This document shows, in pieces, positions 15,751-22,745 of a stretch of DNA of 33,175 nt. Source of the stretch: Rhizobium sp. RU36D (GTDB lineage: Bacteria > Pseudomonadota > Alphaproteobacteria > Rhizobiales > Rhizobiaceae); NCBI RefSeq assembly GCF_900176345.1, contig NZ_FWXU01000037.1, positions 1 to 33,175 on the forward strand, in the 5' to 3' direction. Made by a program: the position numbers and the translations under genes. A model generated the notes under the pieces. It saw only the letters and a list, made by a program, of their open reading frames with translations. It did no database searches and was not told the DNA's origin. The first letter of the stretch is position 1. The number at the start of each line of letters is the position of its first letter.

Positions 15751-16635
15751 ATGGCCGATACGCCTGAAGATCGCAGCGTCGAGATCGAGATAGGCGGCCA
15801 GAAGCGCCGTTTCGACATCGACGACCCCAAGCTGCCGGCCTGGATCGATGACAAGGCGCTGGAATCAGGCGATTTTCCCTATCCTGACAAGCTGAAGTCG
15901 GATGATTATGAAAAGCAGTTGGAGCAGTTGCAGATCGAGCTGGTGAAGGTACAGTTCTGGCTGCAGGCGACCGGCAAGCGGGTGATGGCGCTGTTCGAAG
16001 GGCGCGATGCGGCCGGCAAGGGCGGCACCATCCATGCCACGCTGGCCTATATGAACCCGCGCAGCGCCCGCGTCGTCGCCTTGACCAAGCCGACGGAGAC
16101 CGAGCGCGGCCAATGGTATTTCCAGCGCTACATCAACCATTTCCCGGCAGCCGGCGAATTCGTTCTGTTCGACCGCTCCTGGTATAACCGCGCCGGTGTG
16201 GAGCCGGTCATGGGCTTCTGCACACCGGAACAATATAGCCAGTTCCTGCGGCAGGTTCCGGATTTCGAAAAGCTTATCGTCGACGACGGCATCTACTTCT
16301 TCAAGTTCTGGCTGGATATCGGTCGCGAGATGCAGCTGGAGCGGTTCCATGACCGGCGGCACGATCCGCTGAAGGTGTGGAAACTGTCACCCATGGATAT
16401 CGCCGCGCTCAATAAGTGGGACGATTATACCGAGAAGCGTGACCGCATGTTCGACAAGACCCATACCGATCATGCGCCGTGGACGGTGGTTCGTGCCAAT
16501 GACAAGCGCCGTGCCCGCCTCAACGTCATCAGGCACATGCTCCGTGCGCTGGATTACGAGGGCAAGGACGAGAAGGTCATCGGCAAGACCGACGACAAGA
16601 TCCTCGGCAAAGGCCCGAAGATCCTCAAGAGATAA
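15751..16635 (+). CDS. ppk2: Polyphosphate kinase 2 (class I)
   Basis: 294 aa single-domain PPK2, P-loop kinase fold. Walker A EGRDAAGKGG (83-92), Walker B FVLFDRSWYNR (D141) and the family block QWYFQRYINHFPAAGE are present. PPK2 enzymes transfer phosphate between polyphosphate and nucleoside diphosphates; class I members mainly form ATP or GTP from the diphosphate. The S. meliloti homologue (SMc02148), which also neighbours phoR, has been characterised as such an enzyme. The ATG at 15751 is preferred over 15661 because AAGGATGGG precedes it. Divergent from phoR; no clear PHO box was found for it. Confidence 0.94.
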   Translation: MADTPEDRSVEIEIGGQKRRFDIDDPKLPAWIDDKALESGDFPYPDKLKSDDYEKQLEQLQIELVKVQFWLQATGKRVMALFEGRDAAGKGGTIHATLAYMNPRSARVVALTKPTETERGQWYFQRYINHFPAAGEFVLFDRSWYNRAGVEPVMGFCTPEQYSQFLRQVPDFEKLIVDDGIYFFKFWLDIGREMQLERFHDRRHDPLKVWKLSPMDIAALNKWDDYTEKRDRMFDKTHTDHAPWTVVRANDKRRARLNVIRHMLRALDYEGKDEKVIGKTDDKILGKGPKILKR

Positions 16636-16675
16636 CCCATCTTCCGAGGTTCGACTGCCCGGGCGGTGAGACGTC

Positions 16676-17884
16676 TCACTGACCCGGTAGGATGCGGACG
16701 GAATAAAGATTGACCGGGTGCCCGGCACCCGCGACATCACCATTGATGATCAGCTTGCCCGGATTGGCCGGCGCCATGGCCTGGTCGAAGCCGACGCGCA
16801 GCAGCACATCCGATTTTTCCGGATTGACAGTGAAGCGGTGCCGCGCGCACTTGCCCAGGAGGTTCAGGTCGCAATCGACCGAAATCTGCACCGGCTTGTC
16901 GCCTGCGGCCTGCATGGTCAGCGCGATCGTGGAGGTCTTGCCCGCCATTTCCCGCATGACGCTGACGGGGACGGCGATCTCGATCTCGCCACCGGCATCG
17001 CGGCTGCGGGAGGTGATGCGAACCGCATTGCCATCGCTCGCCGCCACCGTTTCGACCGAGGCATTCGCCCGTGCGCGGATTTCCGAGGCCTGTGCCGGTT
17101 CGAACACCGGAACCCAGTCGGCCGAGAAATTTTGCTGCGGATCGAGCGGCGTGACCGCCGGCCCCTCGCTGAAGTCCTCTGCCTCGGCGCGCGGCGGTGG
17201 ATTGGGCACGCTGGTATCGCGTTCCTCCGCCGTCATCGTCAGGCCGGTGCTGTAGACCCACCAGGCACCGGTGCCGATCGCCGCCAGAAAGGTGAGCAGG
17301 ATGAATAGTCGCGAGAACCACCGCCGGCGCGGCTTACGCTGGCGAACAACCTTTTCCGGCCTGATGTCGAGTGGCGTATCGGTCTCTTTGGCGGCCTTGC
17401 CGCTGCCCGCTGGCTGCGCCACCGGGCGCTCGTTGCCGGTCAGCCAGTCGTCCCGTTCGGCGCGCATCGACCCAAGGCCGGCATCCGCCGGGGATGCGTT
17501 GGCCGGTGCTCCGCCACGCTCGGCCCGCAAACCGCCCAGTTCTGCCGCCGGCTCGGTTGGTGCGGATCGCCGTGGCGGCGCCACCTCGGCCGGGATATCC
17601 ATCGCCGGCTCCCGGCGTTCGCCGCGCATATCGAGCGACAGATCGGATGAGGACATGGCGGCAGCGGCGGCGAGGTCCGCCCGTTCCTGCTGTTCGATCG
17701 AATGGATCAGCACTTCAAGCCGGTGCCGCTGTTCGGCCAGGATTTGCGGATCGTTGATGTTCTGCTTGCGCAGGCCGGTTTCCAGGGCCTGCCGTGCGGA
17801 TTGATAGATGCGCGCCCGCATCTCCGCATTCGTGCGGTCGGAGCGCGCAAGCGCGCTTTTTATGGCGGTTTCCAATCCGTTCAC
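16676..17884 (-). CDS. Bitopic membrane protein of unknown function
   Basis: 402 aa. Not recognised functionally; from memory, similar rhizobial proteins are annotated as hypothetical. The layout is clear: a helical cytoplasmic N-terminus (1-75; YQSARQALETGLRKQ, HSIEQQERADLAAAAA), a low-complexity Ala/Pro/Glu/Arg linker (80-180), a basic stop (RQRKPRRRWF), one membrane segment (191-211), a Pro-rich stretch and a C-terminal beta-rich extracytoplasmic domain (about 245-402) with two cysteines (CDLNLLGKC) that could form a disulfide. The start is GTG with AAGGA 6-7 bases upstream. It converges on ppk2 with 40 bases between. Confidence 0.85.
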   Translation of the reverse strand: MNGLETAIKSALARSDRTNAEMRARIYQSARQALETGLRKQNINDPQILAEQRHRLEVLIHSIEQQERADLAAAAAMSSSDLSLDMRGERREPAMDIPAEVAPPRRSAPTEPAAELGGLRAERGGAPANASPADAGLGSMRAERDDWLTGNERPVAQPAGSGKAAKETDTPLDIRPEKVVRQRKPRRRWFSRLFILLTFLAAIGTGAWWVYSTGLTMTAEERDTSVPNPPPRAEAEDFSEGPAVTPLDPQQNFSADWVPVFEPAQASEIRARANASVETVAASDGNAVRITSRSRDAGGEIEIAVPVSVMREMAGKTSTIALTMQAAGDKPVQISVDCDLNLLGKCARHRFTVNPEKSDVLLRVGFDQAMAPANPGKLIINGDVAGAGHPVNLYSVRILPGQ

Positions 17885-18197
17885 GTCAGGTCCTTCACCT
17901 CGCCGCTGCAGCTTCGGCTTGTCGCCGGCCGTTGCGCCGGTTGCATGGCACCACTCTTCAGCTTCCGCAGCCGAGACATCGCGTCGATACCGATGTCTAT
18001 TGGATTCGGTAGCCGGTCACCTGTCAAATCGCAAGAGGTCGCGGCGGCCAGGGCCGCGAATACCACGGGATTACGGCGGCGCAACAACGGGATGTAAGCA
18101 CCCTCGGTCGGAAATGCCGCTCCGCCCTCTTTTCCTTCGCCGAAGCTTCTGCTAGGATTTTGACGTTTCCGTAAACGTCAAAAAAATGAGGTTTCCA
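17885..18197. promoter_or_regulatory. Divergent intergenic region
   Basis: 313 bases between the bitopic protein gene (-) and the oxidoreductase gene (+). No gene is convincing. It must contain both promoters. The only clear structure is a perfect inverted repeat at 18160-18181 close to the oxidoreductase start (separate entry). Confidence 0.5.
18160..18181 (+). promoter_or_regulatory. Palindromic operator candidate
   Basis: Perfect 9-base arms TTGACGTTT and AAACGTCAA around a 4-base centre, ending 16 bases before the ATG at 18198. A -10-like TAGGAT (18153-18158) lies just upstream, so a bound repressor would block initiation or early elongation. The form resembles operators of MerR-family LiuR-type or TetR-type regulators of acyl/branched-chain catabolism; that link is inference. 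A hairpin function in RNA is possible. Confidence 0.55.
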
Positions 18198-19157
18198 ATG
18201 GCTCTGCCGCCGGTCCTGACGAACAATCTTCGGCTGCCCGTGGTGGCATCCCCGCTGTTCATCATTTCCCATCCCGCGCTCACACTTGCGCAATGCAAGG
18301 CAGGTGTCGTCGGCTCCTTCCCGGCCTTGAATGCCCGCCCGGAAAGCCAGCTGGATGAATGGCTGGCCATGATCACCGAAGACCTCGCTGCCCACAACGC
18401 CGCCAATCCCGATTGTCCGGCAGCCCCCTTCGCCGTCAACCAGATCGTGCACACCTCCAACAAGCGGCTGGAGCACGATCTCATGATGTGCGTCAAATAC
18501 AAGGTGCCGATCGTCATTTCGTCGCTCGGCGCCGTGCCGGAGGTCAATGCCGCCGTGCATTCCTATGGCGGCATCGTGCTGCATGATGTCATCAACAACC
18601 GCCACGCCAATTCCGCCATCCGCAAGGGCGCCGATGGCCTCATCGCGGTCGCGACAGGCGCAGGCGGCCATGCCGGCACGCTGTCGCCCTTCGCATTGGT
18701 GCAGGAAATCCGCGAATGGTTCGACGGTCCGCTGCTGCTGGCCGGCGCCATCGCAACAGGCGGCGGCATCCTCGCCGCGCAGGCCATGGGGGCCGACATG
18801 GCCTATATCGGATCGCCTTTCATCGCCACCGACGAGGCGCGGGCAACGGACGAATACAAGCAGGCCATCGTTGCCGCCCATGCCAATGACATCGTCTATT
18901 CCAACTTCTTCACCGGCATTCACGGCAATTACCTGAAGTCCTCGATCGTAGCCGCCGGCATGGATCCGGACAATCTTCCGGTCGCTGATCCCTCCAAGAT
19001 GGATTTCGACAAGGCCACGACGGGCGCCAAGGCCTGGAAGGATATCTGGGGTGCGGGGCAGGGCGTCGGCGCCGTCAAGTCGGTGGGTCCCGTTTCTGTC
19101 CTGGTTGACCGCCTGGAGGCCGAATATAAGAGCGCAAAAAAGGCGATTTGCGGCTAA
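18198..19157 (+). CDS. NAD(P)H-dependent flavin oxidoreductase / nitronate monooxygenase-like
   Basis: 319 aa TIM-barrel FMN protein of the NPD/YrpB family. Visible blocks are VVASPLFIIS at the N-terminus, GADGLIAVATGAGGHAG with the catalytic-type His158, LLAGAIATGGGILAAQAMGADMAYIGSPF (phosphate-binding end of the barrel) and YSNFFTGIHGNYL. Members oxidise alkyl nitronates, or act as enoyl-ACP or other flavin reductases, so the exact substrate is unknown. The ATG at 18198 has GAGG 6 bases upstream; the in-frame ATG at 18186 lies inside the A-tract and has no RBS. It is preceded by a palindromic operator candidate. Confidence 0.88.
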   Translation: MALPPVLTNNLRLPVVASPLFIISHPALTLAQCKAGVVGSFPALNARPESQLDEWLAMITEDLAAHNAANPDCPAAPFAVNQIVHTSNKRLEHDLMMCVKYKVPIVISSLGAVPEVNAAVHSYGGIVLHDVINNRHANSAIRKGADGLIAVATGAGGHAGTLSPFALVQEIREWFDGPLLLAGAIATGGGILAAQAMGADMAYIGSPFIATDEARATDEYKQAIVAAHANDIVYSNFFTGIHGNYLKSSIVAAGMDPDNLPVADPSKMDFDKATTGAKAWKDIWGAGQGVGAVKSVGPVSVLVDRLEAEYKSAKKAICG

Positions 19158-19223
19158 GGCCCATCCTGATAGAGCAATGATGCACCTCACGGGATCGCGT
19201 CAGCCAGGAGCTTTGTCGGTATC

Positions 19224-20282
19224 ATGCGCCATTTCAGCCTCGTCGTGTCGTTCGTCCTTGCCGCCTCGGCGGCGCCCCTCCTGGCCCAGGATGGCGCGTT
19301 CAAGGAATTCAAGTCATGGCAGGTCAATTGCAGCCAGACCCGCGCCTGCGACATGCGTCAGTTCATGGCGGGCAGCGCCATCAGCGGCTTTGAGCTGAAG
19401 CGAAGCGCCAAGCCGCAGGCGCCCGTTTCTTTCGCGGTCTCCATGTCGGAGGGAGTGCTCGGGGAGGCGACCGGCGATCTCGGCGCCAGCTTGTCGGTTG
19501 ATGGCAGCGCTGCCGTGCAGGTTGGCGCTGCCGGTATCGCGCTTGGCGAAGGCGGTTGGTCGGCGACGCTCTCAGGCGATTTCATCGGAAACGGCTTGGT
19601 GACCGCCATCCGCAACGGCACGAAGCTTCAGGTCGAGCTGTTTCGCGGCAAGACCAGGGTCAAGGGCGAGATCCAGCTTGCGGGAGCCGCCGCCAGCCTG
19701 CTGTTCATTGATGAATTCCAGAACCGCGTCGGCCATACCGATGCCCTCACGGCCAAGGGCAACAAGCCGCCGAACCCGGAGCCTGAACTCAGCGACATGG
19801 CATCCCTAGCAGATTTCCCGCAAGAGATACAGGCGGCCTTCAAGGATGATGGCCTGTGTGCGGAGACCGACGAGTCCATGCTTGAAGGCAATGCCCTGGC
19901 GCATAGGCTGGACAAGGACCGAACGCTCTATGTCACGCCCTGCGGCATGGGCGGACCCTATAACCTGCCTTATGCCGTGTTCCTCGAAAGCTTTGGTTCC
20001 ATCAAGCCCCTGGTCTTTCCGACCATGGCAGAGGGTGGCCCGAGCACGATGGAGGTTGCCTACAATCTGGCCTATGACGACAAGGCAGGCACATTCGCGG
20101 CATTTTTCAAGGGTCGCGGCATCGGCGATTGCGGCACCTACAGCACTTGGAAACTCTCCACCGGCGCTGCCGATACCTCCCTGGTTCTGACCGAGGAAAG
20201 GGTGCGCGACTGCCCGGAAGAGGTGGACGAGAATGCGTCAACCGATATCGAGAACTGGCCGCAGGTCTGGCCCCGCGAGTAA
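19224..20282 (+). CDS. Secreted DUF1176-type protein
   Basis: 352 aa exported protein. A signal peptide (1-21, MRHFSLVVSFVLAASAAPLLA) is followed by a mature part beginning QDGAFKEFKSWQVNC. The pattern of W, paired cysteines and C-terminal CGTYSTWKL...VRDCPEE...WPQVWP matches DUF1176 proteins, which in their N-terminal half resemble the IalB (invasion-associated locus B) fold. The role is unknown, probably periplasmic. AGGAG lies 13 bases upstream of the ATG, slightly far. It follows the oxidoreductase by 66 bases on the same strand and may be cotranscribed. Confidence 0.82.
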   Translation: MRHFSLVVSFVLAASAAPLLAQDGAFKEFKSWQVNCSQTRACDMRQFMAGSAISGFELKRSAKPQAPVSFAVSMSEGVLGEATGDLGASLSVDGSAAVQVGAAGIALGEGGWSATLSGDFIGNGLVTAIRNGTKLQVELFRGKTRVKGEIQLAGAAASLLFIDEFQNRVGHTDALTAKGNKPPNPEPELSDMASLADFPQEIQAAFKDDGLCAETDESMLEGNALAHRLDKDRTLYVTPCGMGGPYNLPYAVFLESFGSIKPLVFPTMAEGGPSTMEVAYNLAYDDKAGTFAAFFKGRGIGDCGTYSTWKLSTGAADTSLVLTEERVRDCPEEVDENASTDIENWPQVWPRE

Positions 20283-20321
20283 TCCGCGATGGAAAATATC
20301 CTTCCGGCGCATAAATCCGTC

Positions 20322-20350
20322 TTGAAATCACCGGGCAATGCCTGTATCAG
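20322..20350 (+). promoter_or_regulatory. Candidate tRNA-Thr promoter
   Basis: TTGAAA (20322-20327), a 17-base spacer and TATCAG (20345-20350) form a good sigma70 pair. The predicted start would be about 30 bases upstream of the tRNA. Confidence 0.6.
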
Positions 20351-20388
20351 CCCACATCACTCGCGGCGGGCACGCCCGCTTCGCAGAG

Positions 20389-20464
20389 GCCGCTTTAGCT
20401 CAGGTGGTAGAGCACATCATTCGTAATGATGGGGTCGCAGGTTCGAGTCCTGCAAGCGGCACCA
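20389..20464 (+). tRNA. tRNA-Thr (anticodon CGT)
   Basis: The acceptor arms GCCGCTT (20389-20395) and AAGCGGC (20454-20460) pair fully. The anticodon arm is CATCA-TTCGTAA-TGATG with CGT at 20422-20424, and the T arm is GCAGGTTCGAGTCCTGC. Discriminator A and CCA are encoded (20461-20464). It decodes ACG. No integrase or direct repeat of its 3' end was noticed nearby, so there is no sign of an integrated element here. Confidence 0.97.
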
Positions 20465-20497
20465 TTTTTCCCGAGCAATGCCCGACATCAACCTACG

Positions 20498-20920
20498 CTA
20501 GCTCGTGGCATTGTCGCAGAGGTCGCCATTCCATGGCAGGCCGTTGGCGCCGATCTGCACGCCCCATTGCCCGTCGAAGCCGCCGAAGTCCGGATCGAAG
20601 GTAATAGTCAGCCAACCCACCCCGAATTTGTCGGCCCAGACAAGCGTCTTGGTCATGCTGATCGTCGGCGTCACTTCGGTGAGCGTCCCCTTGATCCATT
20701 CTCCCCGGTCACGGAACTGGTAGGTGCCAGCGAGCTTGCCATCGGGTTGCAGGTCGAGATGGGTTTCCACGGGCACGATCTCGCCGCCGGATATCGCCTG
20801 CCCGCAAAACCGCCCGCTGCCATTGCCCGGCGGGGTGTCCTCCGCGCCGGCCGTGCCCATGCTTGCGAGCATCGCGACCACGCCGACTGCCATCGATTTC
20901 CAGGATTTCCTGCATGCCAT
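20498..20920 (-). CDS. Small secreted protein of unknown function
   Basis: 140 aa. Not recognised. The N-terminus MACRKSWKSMAVGVVAMLASMGTAGA has a basic n-region, hydrophobic core and AGA cleavage site, so export by Sec is likely. The mature part (about 114 aa) is beta-rich, with FCGQAISGGEIVPVE, LDLQPDGKLAGTYQF, GTLTEVTPT and a Trp/Gly/Phe-rich end. Two cysteines (in RFCGQA and DLCDN) could form a disulfide. The ATG at 20920 gives the best signal peptide; another at 20893 is possible and the frame remains open to 21139. It ends 34 bases from tRNA-Thr and diverges from the acyltransferase gene. Confidence 0.72.
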   Translation of the reverse strand: MACRKSWKSMAVGVVAMLASMGTAGAEDTPPGNGSGRFCGQAISGGEIVPVETHLDLQPDGKLAGTYQFRDRGEWIKGTLTEVTPTISMTKTLVWADKFGVGWLTITFDPDFGGFDGQWGVQIGANGLPWNGDLCDNATS

Positions 20921-21060
20921 CAAGCCGAAATCTCTCCCCCGCAACCTTGTCAAAACATAGAGATAGAGCATTTTGCCATTCGGCCGAAAGCGGAAATGCG
21001 CTACAGCAACGAGAGCGGTCCCTGCCGGACCGGATTCGGCTGAGGTTGGGAGAGCAGGGC

Positions 21061-22728
21061 ATGAGCGTCGAAGATCGGATGGAAGAACGGGCGATCGAAG
21101 ACGAGGCGGTGCGCCACGCGCGGCTACAGTTCCTGCCATGGGAGCGTGAGCCCCAGGATGTCGATGGCCCGGCCCAGAGGACGCTCAAGGCCAAGCTTGC
21201 CCGGCTTGCCGGAGCGGAATTTGCGCCGTCCGCCTATGTCGCGGCAGACGCCCGGATCTTCACCTCACACCTGCGGCTTGGCGAAAGGTCGTGGATTGCC
21301 GGCCACGCGCTCGTGCGCGGCGAGGTCGAGTTCGGAGATAACTGCACGGTCAATTCCTATGCCTGCATCTCCGGCAAGGTCCGCTGCGGCAATGGCGTGC
21401 GTATTGCCTCGCTGTCCTCGATCGTCGGCTTCAATCACGGCTTCGATGATCCGGATACGCCGATCTACCGGCAGCCTCATGTCACGCTGGGCATTACCAT
21501 CGGCGATGATGTCTGGATCGGCGCCAATTCCGTGGTGCTGGATGGCGTCACCATCGGTCGTGGGGCCGTGGTCGCTGCAGGCTCGGTCGTCACCCGCGAT
21601 GTGCCCGACATGACCATCGTTGCCGGCGTGCCTGCCAAGCCCGTGCGCCGCCGGGGCGAGAGCGGAAAACCACGCCAGAACCGCCGCAGCGCGGTCGAGG
21701 AGGCATTGAGCCGGGTCGGCCACGATGCTGCGGAGCAGTGGCAGGACGTTTTGGCCGCCTATCGCACCTCTGCGGGCTATGTCTCGCGGGAGGCCGATGG
21801 CGTGGCCCGCGCCAGCCCGCGGCATCTCTGCGATGCAATCGAGATCGGCGCCGGTTTCGGCCATAGGCCTTCGGGCCAGGAGGCTGAAACCCTAGTGGCT
21901 GAGTTGCAGGCCCTGCAGGATCCGCAAACCGGCTTCTTTCCCGATCCGGATCGCCCGCCGGCGCCCGGCAGCGACATCAGGGAAGACTATACCGCGCTCT
22001 ATCATGTGCTCGCCGTTGGCTATGCGCTGGAGATTCTGGGTTCGCACCCGTTGCATCCTATAAAGGGCGTGGAGCTTGCGGCCCCTGATCTCTGCGACTG
22101 GCTGGACCGCCTTCCCTGGGCCAAGCGCGCCTGGCGCTCGGGCGATCGCGTGGATGCCATCGGCACGGCGCTTTATTTCAACGCCCGCTATTTCCAGAGT
22201 GGTCGCGGACGCGAAGTCCTGTTCGGCTGGCTCTCGATGAAGGCGGACCGTGCCACGGGCCTGTGGGGCAGGGCGACCGCTGAAGAGGGTTTGCTGCAGC
22301 CGGTAAACGGCTTCTATCGACTGACACGCGGCACCTATGCCCAGTTTGGCGTGCCGGTGCCCTATCCGCAGGCGGCTATCGACTCCGTGCTGTTGAACCA
22401 TCGCAACTACAAGGGTTTTTCCGGCGCCACCTACAATGCCTGCAATCTTCTCGACACGATCCATCCGCTCTGGCTCTGTTTGAAACAGACGGATCATCGC
22501 CGTGCGGAGGCAGAGGCCCTGGCCGAAGGCGTCATCCTCAGTGCGGTCGACCGCTGGCAGCCCGGCCAGGGCTTCGGCTTCGCCGATGGGCAGGCGCCGA
22601 GCCTGCAGGGCACGGAGATGTGGCTCTCGACCCTGCATCTGGCCGCCGATATCCTCGGCCTCGCCGATCGCTTCCCCTTTATTCCCCAAGGGGTCCATCG
22701 CACCCGCCCCGCCGGTCTCGGACTGTAG
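21061..22728 (+). CDS. Hexapeptide-repeat acyltransferase fused to a probable alpha/alpha-toroid domain
   Basis: 555 aa, two domains. Residues about 52-195 form a left-handed beta-helix acyltransferase: repeated I/V-G-x-x-x turns ending in the hallmark GDDVWIGANSVVLDGVTIGRGAVVAAGS, then VAGVPAKPVR. H126 in GFNHGFDD is at the position of a catalytic His. After a basic linker (196-212) comes a helical domain (215-555) with repeated LQALQDPQTGFFPDP, YHVLAVGYALEIL, NACNLLDTIHPLWLCL and GFADGQAPSLQGTEMWLSTLHLAADIL blocks, which read like an alpha/alpha toroid (glycosidase- or cyclase-like). O-acetylation plus recognition or trimming of a glycan is a reasonable inference. The start has GGAG 9 bases upstream. 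It converges on the GH92 gene with a 17-base gap. Confidence 0.82.
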   Translation: MSVEDRMEERAIEDEAVRHARLQFLPWEREPQDVDGPAQRTLKAKLARLAGAEFAPSAYVAADARIFTSHLRLGERSWIAGHALVRGEVEFGDNCTVNSYACISGKVRCGNGVRIASLSSIVGFNHGFDDPDTPIYRQPHVTLGITIGDDVWIGANSVVLDGVTIGRGAVVAAGSVVTRDVPDMTIVAGVPAKPVRRRGESGKPRQNRRSAVEEALSRVGHDAAEQWQDVLAAYRTSAGYVSREADGVARASPRHLCDAIEIGAGFGHRPSGQEAETLVAELQALQDPQTGFFPDPDRPPAPGSDIREDYTALYHVLAVGYALEILGSHPLHPIKGVELAAPDLCDWLDRLPWAKRAWRSGDRVDAIGTALYFNARYFQSGRGREVLFGWLSMKADRATGLWGRATAEEGLLQPVNGFYRLTRGTYAQFGVPVPYPQAAIDSVLLNHRNYKGFSGATYNACNLLDTIHPLWLCLKQTDHRRAEAEALAEGVILSAVDRWQPGQGFGFADGQAPSLQGTEMWLSTLHLAADILGLADRFPFIPQGVHRTRPAGLGL

Positions 22729-22745
22729 GGTTTCCCGAAGCCGGG

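Noticed and set aside
20389..20464. tRNA-Thr as a possible integration site for an island covering 20498-27990
   Set aside because: No integrase, no repeated tRNA 3' end and no phage genes were seen; the block could still be accessory by other means.
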